Shown in pieces: positions 45,876 to 56,907 of a DNA stretch of 64,000 bases. The stretch is from Neovahlkampfia damariscottae (taxonomy: Eukaryota > Heterolobosea > Selenaionea > Neovahlkampfiida > Neovahlkampfiidae). How positions within the stretch are numbered: position 1 is the stretch's first letter; each line of letters opens with the position of its first letter. The position numbers and the translations under genes were made by a program. The notes below the pieces were generated by a model. That model was given only the letters and a program-made list of their open reading frames with translations, was not told the DNA's origin and searched no databases. Location of the stretch: the NCBI GenBank assembly GCA_016618085.1, contig JABLTG010000078.1:1-64000 (forward strand), given 5' to 3'.

Positions 45876-47595
45876 TCATTCATCTCCATTTAACTGTTCC
45901 ATCTCTTTTTTGTATGTTTCAATTGATTCGAAGACAATTTTTCCGATTGGATCTTGTAACATTGTTTCTTTTGAGTTTTCAAAAGTAGTATCACCAAACT
46001 TTGAAATATGTGAAACTAAGTTTTTTCTCAACTCAGTTCCTCTTTTTTTTAAAACCAACCTCATTAAACTTGAATTTTGAGTCCATCCCCCTAAATCCCC
46101 ACAATGAATCTGAGAATATTTTGTTCTATTTGCATCAATTGCTTCATACAAATGACCACAAAAATCAAACATAAAATAACAATTTGTTGAATTGTCTTCA
46201 TCTTTAAAACTTGATTTCATGGCCCATTGAAATTTATCATCACCAAATGATTCATGTACACTTGGTTTCCAAATTATTTGCAATTGTTCTTTGTTATTTT
46301 TTGAAACTTGATAATTTGAAGCATAAGTTATAGGATATCTTTGTTTTTTAGTTAAATTAAAATCTCACTTTCTTAATGTTGTCATTGGAAAATTCAATCG
46401 AATATCAAACATTGCAACACTACAACTTTTGTTTGGTATAATATTTGTTGCAGTTTTATTTGAGTTTTTGATTTCTTCATAACTCCTTTCATTCAATAAT
46501 TTAAATTCTTTACAATTTGGACTATATTCCAAAATCATATCAGAAGGTGATAAAACAGAAACAACTTTTTCAAATGGAGCATTCAAAACAATTTCATATT
46601 TAATTAAATTTGTTTTTTGTACAGTATCAACTTTTTGTAAAACATCAATATCAGAAAAATAAACCATCAATTCACCAGAAGAACAGTCAATTAATTCCCA
46701 ATTCAAATCATCTTTTGAAAGATCTTTCATAAAATCAAAATCCATTTGTGTAACATATTGTCTTTTAAAATCATCATTTTCGTATGGAAATTTTGCTGTT
46801 TGTTTTGATCTGATTACATTTGGATCATCAAGATATTTTGAAAGTAAATTTAATGTCTTTTTTGATCTAATGAATCTAGGTACAACATCACGAAAAACTT
46901 CAGTATATTGTTCTTGTTTAAATTCTTCAAAAAGACCTTCAAATGAAATAATAATAAATGATATTTCTGATTCTCCTTCATCTGTTTTTATCATTTCATA
47001 TTCTTTCATAAATTTTTCTCTTTTCTTTTTAGTCAAGAATATTTCTTTTGGTGAATTTTCTAAAATGAAAGTATCTACAATATCTTTTGCAAGAGCAATA
47101 ATATCTTCTTTTTTTTCCAAAAATGAAAGTTGAATTGTTCCATTGATGAATTCTAAAGGTGAGAAAGAGTTTACTCTTAATTCATGACAGGCAAATTCAT
47201 TAAGTGCTCTATTCAGTTCTGGATTTAAAATCAATGATTCTTCTTTTTAAAAATTTATAAAATTTACCAGTAATAATTTCAAATTTTGATGGATCAAATT
47301 TTTTTTCTTTTGAAGTACTTAATACTGATTGCTTTGTTTGTTTTGCTTCGTTTTCCGATTTAATTTGTGTAGAAGAACGATTTAACTGTAATGAGCCTGT
47401 ATTAGAGTTTCTTGGGGCTCCACTTTTTCTTTTTTTTGGATCTTTTTCTTTTTCTCTAGACTTGAGGATAATTTCTTCTGATTTTGAGTTCTTTTCTTTT
47501 GCTATAATGATAGTAGCACCTCTTTTAGAATTTGTAGCATCTTCTGGTAAAGGACTAGAGAATCTACTTGCTTCAAATTTACCCCGCTTTGACAT
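45876..47595 (-). CDS. RGS-START domain protein
   Basis: Three exons (47268-47595, 46369-47242, 45876-46338) give 554 aa. Introns are 25 nt (or 28; two acceptors three bases apart keep the frame) and 30 nt. A basic Ser/Lys N-terminus of about 105 aa precedes an RGS domain (about 115-235; NRALNEFACHELRVNSFSP, AKDIVDTFILENSPKEIFL, FRDVVPRFIRSKK). A START-like lipid-binding region ends the protein (WELIDCSSGELMVYF, IKYEIVLNAPFEKVVSVL, YFMFDFCGHLYEA, NLVSHISKFGD). It probably tunes G-alpha signalling at membranes, with lipid sensing as an inference. The start at 47595 avoids a TTG-initiated extension. CCAAT at 47625-47629. Confidence 0.75.
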
Positions 47596-47736
47596 TTTTG
47601 TTTTCTCTCTATTAATAAATTTGGCCAATCACGGAACAAATTTAGGTGCGTCAACCTGAACTGGAAATTTTTGTTTCCAAATTGAAAAAGAGGAGAAAAA
47701 GAGAAAATTTTATAAACAACTTTTGTTTTACAATGT

Positions 47737-49286
47737 TTACTTGTATTTTTTCATCAAATCTACCAAAAAGTCAAATGAACATGATTTTTTCAAAAATGGA
47801 TGTTGCAATAATTCAGCAGCACTTGCACGTTTTGATGCGTTTTTTGAAAGTGAAACAGCTAAAAAGTCTTTAAATGTACTACTCCATTTATCAGGTTCTT
47901 GTAAAGTTGGTGGTGGTTGAGTAGCAATGATAAATAAAGCACGTAATGGTTGTAAATCCATATGTGGAGGTTCTCCTTCTGCCATTTCGATAGCCATGAT
48001 TCCAAGACTCCAAATATCAACTTTATAATCATAATCAACACCTCTAATAACTTCAGGAGCCATCCAATACTAAATATATAAATTAAACTTTTTTCAACTT
48101 ACAGGTGTACCGACAACAGATCTTCTGTAATCTGTATCAGATTTTAAAAGAGTACAAAAACCAAAATCAGCTAATTTTATACTTCCGTCACCAGCTAAAC
48201 AATTTTGTTTTTAATTTTTTTTTTTTTTTTTTACCCAACAAGATATTGTCTGATTTAATATCTCTGTGTATTCTTTTTGTATCATGAAGATATTTAAGAG
48301 CTAAAAGAGAATATTTTGTGACACAAGCAATTTCATCTTCTGAGAAACGAGTTTTCATGAGAATATCTGTTAACTTTCCACCTTCAACCAATTCCATAAC
48401 AATCCATAAATCATTTTGAACTGAATAAGTACCGTAGTAGTTGACAATATTTTCATGTTTACAAGATTGCATCATTGCTATTTCAGATTCAATAGTTTCA
48501 AGTTTTGTATCTTGTTTAATTTGAATAACTTTAATAGCAACCCATTCATTTGTTTTCACGTTTTGTGCTTTATAAACTACACCGAAACATCCTTCGTCTA
48601 ATTTTTGAAGTTTTCCATAAAGTTGTTGTGGATCTTCGTGGCTTAAGAAATCAGCTAAACGTCCTCCAGATTCTTTTCCATGAGTCATTTTACCTTGACC
48701 ACGATCTAAAAAATGTTATTATTTTTCTTTTTTTTTCAAACCTCCTTCTCCTTGAAATTTCATAGCATTTTTAGCAATATCAGGATTTGCTAAAACATCG
48801 TCTTTACTTAATCCTGAATTTTTAAGCATATCTTCCCATTCAGGTGGAAGTCCAGCAAAACCTGTTTCAGTATCAACTGTTACATGTACTTCGTGTTTAA
48901 AACCTTGAGGTCTTGAAATGATCATTCCTTCGATTTTCTCAACCTCTGAAAAAGTATTAGAATATAAAATTAAAAGTTAACTTTGTTTCACTATCTCATT
49001 GAAACCCTTTTTTAAATTTGCGTCTAAATCTGAGGTATCAACGTATTGTGTACCTTGACCTCCAATAATTCCTTCAAACTCTTTTGGTACTCCTTTTAAT
49101 TGACCTGTTTCAACATCAACTTCAATTTTTAATCCTTTTTTAAATCCTTCCTGTCATTTTTTTTTTTAATTTTTTTATTTTTTTTTTTACTGGTGAACTA
49201 ACATCACTTCCTGTTGAACCAGACATTTGTTTTCTGAGTTCAGCATTTGGGTCTTTCTTTTTTCCAAATAGTCCTAGGAAACTCAT
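47737..49286 (-). CDS. PAK-like (STE20) kinase with CRIB, tandem copy 1
   Basis: Six exons (49191-49286, 48992-49150, 48742-48943, 48235-48705, 48103-48194, 47737-48069; introns 33-48 nt) give 450 aa. The third junction is ambiguous (intron 2 could instead run 48946-49005). A partial CRIB-like repeat ([19 protein letters not shown]) precedes a canonical CRIB ([26 protein letters not shown]), which binds Rac/Cdc42-GTP. The kinase has [36 protein letters not shown] and [13 protein letters not shown] with the activating Thr. PAKs drive actin and motility. The paralogue at 49798 shares intron positions in the kinase domain. Confidence 0.87.
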
Positions 49287-49797
49287 TATCGTTTGCTAAC
49301 GGTACTGATGTTTTAAAAGAGAATTTGATTGGTTAAATGTTTACTTGTTGATTGGTCAAATTATCCAAAAAGAAAAATGGTCTTACTTGCATATTGACTA
49401 TGAATCTTTGTATTTGAACTTTTCTTATTTCTATTTCAATCTTTAGAAAAATCACAGAAATTTAAATCAAACCAAAGGACTAAATTTTATATTTGACTGT
49501 TATCAAAAGAATCATGAAAATAATGGCCTTTTAACTAAATAAATTATTTGAACAAAAAGAATCGTCCCACATTCCACGACGTTCATGCTTTAGGAGTCAG
49601 TTTTGAAATTATTTAATCCATTTCAAAACTGCCCCTTAAACTAGAACAAAATCTCCACTACAGCAGAAATTGAATGGTTTGCACAACAACTCTCAAACTA
49701 CTACGTTTGCAATCCTACAAATATTCAAAAATAAAATAAAAAATATATTTATGGAGAAAAGTTTGAAACTTCAAAAAAAATTGGATGTAAAATAAAA
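49287..49797. other. Spacer between tandem PAK genes
   Basis: This 511-nt stretch has no gene. It contains two ATTGG boxes (49328-49332, 49351-49355) that serve copy 1, and a hairpin at 49598-49631 described separately. Confidence 0.5.
49598..49631. repeat. 12-bp perfect inverted repeat (hairpin)
   Basis: CAGTTTTGAAAT and its exact complement ATTTCAAAACTG are separated by 10 nt. It lies downstream of PAK copy 2 and upstream of copy 1. Possible roles are a 3'-end structure or the remnant of a short inverted-repeat element. Confidence 0.6.
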
Positions 49798-51262
49798 TTA
49801 AATGAGTTTATATTTTTTTAAATATTTTGGTAAGAAATCTTTTGTTCCTGCTTTTTCAAGGAAAGGATGTTGTAATAATTGTTCGCATGTTGCTCTATTT
49901 TCTTGTGATTTTTGTAAACACATTGATAAAAATTCTTTGAACTCTTTGCTCCATTTTTCTGGTTCTCGTACACTAGGAGCAGGTTGAGTTGCAATGACAA
50001 ATAAAGCACGTAAAGGTTGTAATTCCATATGAGGTGGTTCACCATCAGCCATTTCAATAGCCACTACACCAAGACTCCAAACATCCGCTTTAAAAGAATA
50101 ATCAATTCCTCTGATAACCTCAGGAGCCATCCAATACTAATTAATTGAGTGACCATTAAAAAAAAAAAAAAATTACAGGTGTGCCCATTACAGATTTTCT
50201 ACAGTCTTCTTCTGTCTTCAGTTGACAACAAAACCCAAAATCACCTAATTTCAAATCACCTTTTTTTTTAAAAACTACTTTCTTTTACCTTGTTTTGTAA
50301 GCAAGATATTATCAGATTTTATATCTCTATGGATCATATTTTTATCATGTAAATATTTTAAAGCTAAAAGAGTTTCTCTGCAAACTAGAGCAATTTCTGG
50401 TTCTGAAAAACGAGTATTGAGAACAATATCTGTTAATTTTCCACCATCCATTAATTCCATAGCAATCCATAAATCTTGTCCTTTCATATAAGTACCTAAA
50501 TACTTTACAATATTCTTATGATCACATTTATCCATCATTGCAATTTCTAATTCAATTTGTTCAATTTTTGTATCTTTTTTGAGTGGAATAACTTTAAGAG
50601 CAACAATTTTTCCAGTTTTTGTATCTTTTCCTTTATAAACCACACCAAACATACCTTCATCTAATTTTGTTAATTTTCCAAAAACTGTGTTTGGATCATC
50701 TGGTATTAAGAAATCACTTAGTTTTCCTGATTTTTCTTTTTTTTGTGCATTTGCATTTGGACCATCCATAACAAATTGTAAAGCATTAAAAACAACATCA
50801 TTGTGATCTTTAATATCAGTTTCTGAAAATTCTTTTTTTAAGGTATTTTCCCACTCATTTGGAAGTCCTTTGAAGGTTCCTGTGTCTGTGTCAAATGTAA
50901 CTTTAACTTCATGTTTAAATCCAAATGGTGTTCCAACAACTACTAATTCATCTTGAGGAGCAGTTTTTTTTTTTTCTTTTTTTTTTTTAACTATTTTTTG
51001 ACTTACGTCCTTTTATAGCATGAGAATCAACTTTTAAATCATCTGATATATCATCTACAGATATATATTGTGCTTTATCACCTAGGAATTCTTTCATGGA
51101 TTCAGGAACATTGATTAATTGTCCTTTTTCTCGATCAACTTCAATTTGTACACCATCTTTAACGTCTTCTGGTTCTCCAAACTCTACATCTTCCAAACCT
51201 GCTAAATCATCAAATTTATCCTGTTTTGGTTTCTTTTTTAAAATATTTTTCAAAAAAGACAT
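49798..51262 (-). CDS. PAK-like (STE20) kinase with CRIB, tandem copy 2
   Basis: Four exons (51007-51262, 50289-50975, 50177-50259, 49798-50136; introns 31, 29 and 40 nt) give 454 aa. The architecture matches copy 1: a half-CRIB (GVQIEVDREKGQLINVPE), a second CRIB, then the kinase ([49 protein letters not shown]). The CRIB is degenerate: VGTPFGFKHEVKVTFD lacks the ISxP start and one of the two His, so GTPase binding may be weak or altered. Two kinase-domain introns coincide with copy 1; copy 1 has two further introns. ATTGG at 51315-51319. Confidence 0.87.
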
Positions 51263-51377
51263 GGTTTAAATTGCCAACGGTAATTATGTTCAGTTGGGTC
51301 AATGAAGTTTTTTTATTGGTCGAACAAAAAAAAACAGTTCTTTTTAAACTTCCAAAAAAGAAACCAATTTATTTACA

Positions 51378-52196
51378 TTATGGATTTAAATTTTCCTTTT
51401 CGGATGAATTTTCTTCCATTTTTCCTCTTTTTATTATTTCAGAGAAATTAGTTTTCTCTGGTGAAATATTGAAGAGATTTGGTGACCAATTTGTGATAAT
51501 ATTTGAAGGTGAAAATGAATCATATTTTGAAAAGGTTGAAAAATCAATTGATTTGATAAATTCATCAACAGATGACTCAAGAATATCAATTTCCTTTTCG
51601 TTTGGTATTTCAATTTCTTTTGAAATTTTTCTTTTTTTTGGATTTGAATCAGAATTTTGTTCGATTGATGATGTTTCCATACCATCTGAAATTTTTTTTT
51701 TCAAGGTTGAGTTCCATCTGTTCTTAATAGCATTGGCTGTTCTTCCTTTCAGGTGTTTGCTCATAGCACTCCATTGGTTTCCATTTTCTAAAGCAAATTG
51801 AATGATGAATTTGTCTTCTTCTGCACTCCATTCATCTTTATTGATGGAAGGATCAAGATGATTCAAATATCTTTCACGACATTGTTTACCACTTCTTCCT
51901 CCTAAAATAGTTGCCAGATATGACCATCTTTTGGGTCCATTTTCTCCAACAAGATTTAATAATTTAATGTCTTTGAATTTTAATCATAAAAAATTGATGA
52001 TACCTTCTTCTTCTGACCAAGTGCCTCGTACTGGTTCTTCCAGTGAATTTACATTTTCTTGAGCATGAAGTTGAAGTAATGGTTGATAAAGTGTGTAAGG
52101 AATCTTAACTAGTATCGAAGGTTCTTCTGTTGATTTGGTGAAATCTAATATTTTAGGTTCATTGACGTTTTCTTCCATAACAGTGTCTTCTTCCAT
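51378..52196 (-). CDS. R2R3-type MYB transcription factor
   Basis: Two exons (52004-52196, 51378-51970; intron 33 nt) give 261 aa. An acidic N-terminus precedes two MYB repeats. Repeat one starts RGTWSEEED and continues GENGPKRWSYLATILGGRSG, QCRERYLNHLDP. Repeat two starts DEWSAEEDKFIIQFALENG and continues QWSAMSKHLKGRTANAIKNR. The conserved Trp are present and the recognition helices (GKQCRERY; NAIKNRWN) are animal/plant c-MYB-like. The C-terminal half is Ser/Ile/Lys-rich, without a known domain. It probably binds AACNG-type sites (family knowledge). ATTGG/CCAA at 52229-52236. Confidence 0.88.
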
Positions 52197-52471
52197 TTTG
52201 TCAGATGTTGAAAATTATTGATTCAATAATTGGCCAAGTTAGTGTTATAAATAAACTCAATCCAATCAAAAAATGTCATTTGTCACATCAACACACCTCA
52301 ACAACATTTGGAACTGAGAAAAATAATGATTGGTCAAAAAAAACAAAGAAAGTTAACTTTTAAATTTTAGTCTTTGACGAAATCAAAAGAGATAAATAAA
52401 TTCTTCCAAAATTGTAGATTTTTTTAGCCAATAGAATCAACTCATTTTTTAACCAATAACACTTTCTAATA

Positions 52472-52810
52472 ATGCTCAGAGCAATTTTATTTCCAGGTGT
52501 ACCAATTACTATTGCTACAAATGTTTATCTTGTAAGAAGTCATTTTGAACATCTTGAACATCCAACACATCAAGCACCACCACAAGAAAGAGTTGACTAT
52601 GTCACAGAAAGAATGGTTGAAGAAATTAAAGATAAAGTTGAAAACTCAAAAGAAGAATTGATTGAAAAGGTTTGCCCAAAAATTCACGGAGCAAGAGTTT
52701 GCAAAAAAATTTTAAAAAATGATGCTCTTTATAACAAATTTGTTGAAACTTTAAAAAACAATGAAACACCAAAATTTAAAGTTTCTGAAATTTATGCTTC
52801 ACATAAATAA
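52472..52810 (+). CDS. Small protein with N-terminal hydrophobic segment, perhaps mitochondrial
   Basis: This single exon encodes 112 aa. An N-terminal hydrophobic stretch (MLRAILFPGVPITIATNVYL) leads into HFEHLEHPTHQAPPQERV, then Lys/Glu-rich helices with two Cys (VCPKIHGARVCKKILKN), spaced somewhat like a twin-Cys mitochondrial protein. The hydrophobic-then-His segment faintly recalls cytochrome c oxidase subunit 6a, but the likeness is weak and I do not assign it. CCAAT at 52453-52457, 15 nt before the ATG. Confidence 0.5.
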   Translation: MLRAILFPGVPITIATNVYLVRSHFEHLEHPTHQAPPQERVDYVTERMVEEIKDKVENSKEELIEKVCPKIHGARVCKKILKNDALYNKFVETLKNNETPKFKVSEIYASHK

Positions 52811-52857
52811 ATAGTTTTATTAAAAGATAAAATTAAATCATCAACCACAATGACTGT

Positions 52858-53702
52858 TTATTTGAATTGTTTTTCAAATTCTTGAACAATAGTTTTAGTT
52901 GTTTTTTCATCAATGTTTGTCAACCTAATCTCTTTTAAATCTGTTTCAACTGATTCTTTTTCAAAAGTTTTCAAAATAACATCAAAAACAATTTCACAAT
53001 ACTTTTCAAGTGGAAAACCATAAATACCTGTCGAAATTGCTGGAATTGAAATTGATTTGATTTTTAATTTTTCACTTGTTTTAAATATGTTCACCATACA
53101 TTTTTCTAAATTTTCAAATTCATTTTTTTCACCTCCAAACCACATAGGACCAACTGAATGAATTACGTATTCACATTTTAGATCTCCACCTGAAGTATAG
53201 ATATTTTCACCAACTGGTACACTATTTTTAAATCCTTGTTTATGAATGTTTGCAATAGATTCAGTTTGAATAATGTCATTGTTTCCTCCTTTTGTTACAA
53301 TAATTTTAGCAAGTCCACCAATATGTAACATATTTGTATTTGCTGCATTTACAATACATTGAGTATTTTCTTTTGTTAAATCACCCCAAACTACCTTTGA
53401 AAGAATTAATTGTTTTTATTGAATACTGTTAATTTTATTTTTGATTTTTTTAAAATGGTAGTCTTTTCTTCGGTTGTTTTAGTCGCAAAATTGCTTGAAG
53501 TATTGATAAATTTTTTTCTTTGCTCAAGAATAGATTGAAAATCACCTTCTTCTTTTACTTTCACTGTTGGAAATGTTTTCTTTGTTTTTAGTTGTGATTT
53601 AAATACTGGTGGACCTGGTGGTGGCCCAGAAGGTGGTTGATTTTGTGGTGTATTATTGTCACTTGCTCCTAGTGTAGTTGGAAGTTGTTTTTCATCAGAC
53701 AT
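52858..53702 (-). CDS. Macro-domain protein (MacroD-like)
   Basis: Two exons (53427-53702, 52858-53394; intron 32 nt) give 270 aa. A Pro/Gln-rich N-terminus (NQPPSGPPPGPPVFKS) is followed by a macro domain: VVWGDLTKENTQCIVNAANTN (NAAN-type motif), HIGGLAKIIVTKGG, VPVGENIYTSGGDL, YVIHSVGPMW and IKSISIPAISTGIYGFPLEKY. The motifs are those of catalytically competent MacroD/PARP9-type domains that bind or hydrolyse ADP-ribose. PPPGPP might bind SH3/WW or EVH1 domains (inference). ATTGG at 53713-53717, 11 nt upstream. Confidence 0.87.
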
Positions 53703-53748
53703 TGACTTTTTGATTGGACAAGTAAAATAAAGAATATTTAATGTTTAT

Positions 53749-54360
53749 TCAATCCAATTCAATAACTTCATTAAATTTATGTACAGTAGGTTTTGGTGTT
53801 GGTGGATTCAATTTCAGATATTCATCAAGTTTAACTTGATTCTCTTTGAGTATTTCTTCTGATGAAGATTTACTTTTTGAAGGTGATCTTTTTTTTGTTG
53901 TTTTTTGTTTTTTTGTAACTTTATCTTCATCATCAGATTGTTTTCTAGTGGTTTTTTTTGTAGTTTTTTTTATTTTTGGAGAAGGACTTAAATCTTTATA
54001 TTTTTGATATGTAGAATATGCAGCAGCTCCACTTTTCTGGACGCCATTATGCACTAAAACTTTTCTACGTCCTTTTGTTATCCAATAAACTTTATCTTTT
54101 TCTGAAACATCACTTTTTGTGGCTGTTTTTTTTGTAGTGGTTGATTTTTTTGTTGTCGTTTTTTTTGTTGTCTTTTTTATTTTCGGAGATTCTTCTATTA
54201 TTTCTGTTGGGCTTAATGGCACAGATGAACTTGTCTTTTTTGATTTTTTTGATTTTTTTTCACCAATGTGATTTGAAACGTCTGTTCCATGCTCTTTTAG
54301 TTCTGATATTGTATAAAATATTCCATTTTTTGGTGGTGGAAATCCAGGAATTTGAGACAT
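53749..54360 (-). CDS. Lysine/threonine-rich basic protein, probably nuclear
   Basis: This single exon encodes 203 aa from the ATG at 54360. The ends are PFPP-like (IPGFPPPKNGIFYTISELKE) and acidic (NEVIELD). The middle has repeated KKTTKKTT-type blocks as in linker-histone tails, interrupted by an ordered patch, YWITKGRRKVLVHNGVQKSG, AAYSTYQKY. I do not recognise the patch; DNA binding is a guess from charge. CCAAT at 54404-54408, 44 nt upstream, argues against the longer frame that includes it. Confidence 0.55.
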   Translation of the reverse strand: MSQIPGFPPPKNGIFYTISELKEHGTDVSNHIGEKKSKKSKKTSSSVPLSPTEIIEESPKIKKTTKKTTTKKSTTTKKTATKSDVSEKDKVYWITKGRRKVLVHNGVQKSGAAAYSTYQKYKDLSPSPKIKKTTKKTTRKQSDDEDKVTKKQKTTKKRSPSKSKSSSEEILKENQVKLDEYLKLNPPTPKPTVHKFNEVIELD

Positions 54361-54578
54361 GTGGAGGTTGAAAAAATGTTTTGTTTTGAGAGGAAAATAT
54401 TGCCCAATAAAAATGATGAATAGATTCGAAAAATAAATCAAATTTTTCTGAAACCAACGTTTAAGTGTTACTTGAACTGGAGAAATTGATTTTGTTCCAC
54501 TTTGGTAATTTTTCCAACCAATAAAACCATACCAAACCTTCCAATTAAAAACAGTCTTTCTGCACGGATAATTATTTG

Positions 54579-55657
54579 ATGGGTGTTGTAGAAGGCAAAC
54601 AAAAGAAACAAAAAGGAATCTTGAGATATCAAGAAGATGTAAAAACTATTGCTTTCACTTTGTACTTTCATTTTCTTGTTTATCTTCAATGGAACCATAA
54701 TCCATTGTACGAAACAAGTGTATTTTCATCAACACCATACACATTAAGAGTTTTATTATCCGCATTTCTTTATTTCCAAGGATGTTTTTTTGCTTTTGTT
54801 GCTTCAACTGCTGTTCATAACACCATTCATGTACCTATTTTTTATAATGAAACATTAAACAAAATGTTCTTTTACTTACTAACGTATTTTATTTTTTTTG
54901 ATATTTAATTTTTTAAAATAGATGTTCTTATGGACATCCTGTCACTGGTTTTATAAGTTCACACAACATGTCACATCATAGATACACTCAATCAAGAAAA
55001 GATGTTTTCAGAACCACAAAAATACAATACAAATGGCATCTTTTAAATTATCTTTTATTTTATTCCGATATTGCTCCACAAATCCTCAAAAATGATATGA
55101 AATATCTCAACGCTCAAAGGTAATAGAAAAAACAAATAATTTAACATTAAAATAGAAAATTAGGAAGACCAATATTTTGGCAATTCATCAGAGAATTTAT
55201 TGTTTTATTAGTTTATCAAGGTGTTTTGGTTTATCTCAATTGGAAATTATTTCTTTTATTCGTTTTTGTTCCACATACATGCGCAAAATTAGGAATTGTT
55301 AATATTAGTATTCTTCAACATGATGGATGTGATGAAGAATCAAAATATAACGGATCAAGAAATTTTGTTGGAAGTATTTTCAACTTTTTTGTTTATAACA
55401 ATGGATATCATACAATTCATCATTTCAATCCTGGAATGCATTGGACAAAATTACCTGAAGCTCATGATAAAATTGTAAAACCACATATTCATCCAAATTT
55501 AGATGTAGATTCAATTTTACCTTACTTTTTTACGACATTCATTTATCCGGCAAAACGTGTGAATTTTGATGGTACTCCTGTTAAATTACCAGAATATGGA
55601 CTTGAAGATGAACCTTGGTTTTATGATACTGAAGAAATGCATGACAAAGATGAATAA
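54579..55657 (+). CDS. Membrane fatty-acid desaturase/hydroxylase family protein
   Basis: Three exons (54579-54883, 54922-55119, 55156-55657; introns 38 and 36 nt) give 334 aa. Three histidine boxes hold the di-iron centre: HNTIH (in ASTAVHNTIHVP), HNMSHHR and HTIHH. Four hydrophobic spans lie between them (FTLYFHFLVYL, VLLSAFLYFQGCFFAFVAS, IVLLVYQGVLVYL, LFLLFVFVPHTC). The family uses O2, so an aerobic lifestyle is implied. Substrate specificity cannot be told; the short N-terminus lacks a cytochrome b5 domain. CCAAT boxes at 54518-54522 and 54541-54545. The ATG at 54579 follows one TTG codon of a longer frame. Confidence 0.82.
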
Positions 55658-55757
55658 ATCGATTTAATATTTTTTTACAGTTTCCCATTTATTTTGATTG
55701 ATCATTTTTAACCAATTAAAAAAAATCAAAACATTTGTTCGTTTTACACAAAATAAC

Positions 55758-56785
55758 ATGCCAACAAATAGAAACTTAAAAGGACAAACTATCTTTATCA
55801 CTGGTGCTTCAAGAGGAATTGGTTTAGCAATTGCTATTGAGTAAAATAAAAAATAAATAATAAAATTCTAAAAAGATGTGCCAAAGATGGGGCTAATGTT
55901 TGTATCGCAGCAAAAACTGCTGATAAACATCCAAAACTTGAAGGTACAATATTTACAGCTGCCAAACAAATCGAAGAAGCAGGTGGAAAAGCCTTACCAG
56001 TTCAATGTGACATTAGATCAGAAGAACAAGTAAAAGAAGCAATTAAAAAATGTGTAGACACTTTTGGTGGAATTGATATTTGTATCAACAATGCTTCAGC
56101 AATTCACTTAAAAGGTGTTGAAGATATTGACATGAAAAGATTTGACTTAATGCATGCAGTAAATGCAAGAGGAACATTTTTAGGTTCGAAAAAAAAAAAA
56201 ATTAAGAAAGAAATAGTTTCAAAGTTATGTTTACCATATTTAAAAAAGAGTCAAAACCCTCATATTTTGATGTTATCACCTCCTTTAGAAATGGAACCAA
56301 AATGGTTTAAAAATCATACTGCTTATACAATGGCAAAATATGGTACGTGATTTAAATTGATTAATTGTTCTTGAAGGAATGTCAATGTGCGTTTTAGGTA
56401 TGTCTGAAGAATTTAAACCATATAATATTGCTGTAAATGCATTATGGCCATTAACATCAGTTGCAACAGGTAAATTTAATATAATTTTAATGGAAAACTC
56501 AAAGCTGCTGTTCAAAATATTTTAGGTGGTGATTATGCAATGAAAAAATCTAGAAAACCTAGTATCATGTCAAAATCAGCATATATAATTTTAACAAGAG
56601 ATAGTTCAACTTGTACTGGAAATATTTTCATCGATGAATTAGTTTTAGAAGAAGAAGGAGTACGAGAACAAATATAAAATTAATTTTTAAAAAAGGAAAC
56701 AAATTGGGATCAATATGCGAATGTACCTGGGATAAAATTAATGCCTGATTTATTTATTAATGATAAATTAATGTCAAGACTTTAA
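55758..56785 (+). CDS. HSDL2-like short-chain dehydrogenase/reductase
   Basis: Six exons (55758-55840, 55876-56183, 56217-56342, 56377-56469, 56505-56659, 56696-56785; introns 33-36 nt) give 284 aa. It has the Rossmann TGASRGIG loop, CDIRSEEQVKEAI, CINNASAI, an SPPLEMEPKWF segment and the catalytic YTMAK. VLGMSEEFKPYNIAVNALWP, TGNIFIDE and NWDQYANVPG are all characteristic of hydroxysteroid dehydrogenase-like protein 2. HSDL2 is peroxisomal/mitochondrial in animals and linked to lipid metabolism. The C-terminal SCP2 domain of animal HSDL2 is absent; the end KLMSRL has an SRL tripeptide that could act as a peroxisomal PTS1. CCAAT at 55712-55716. Confidence 0.9.
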
Positions 56786-56907
56786 TAAATTTAACAATTT
56801 CTTTTGCCAATTGAGTTTTCTTTGGAATAATAAATTTTATTGGTCAACGATATTCTCCGTTCCAATTATAATCGTTGACCAATTTCCTCAAACAAACTCA
56901 AGTACAA

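Noticed and set aside
45746-46080. Plus-strand frames overlapping the end of RGS-START
   Set aside because: They are antisense to a well-supported coding exon and match nothing.
52472-52810. Cytochrome c oxidase subunit 6a
   Set aside because: Only a vague hydrophobic-then-His pattern agrees; the diagnostic FPWGDG-type ending is absent.
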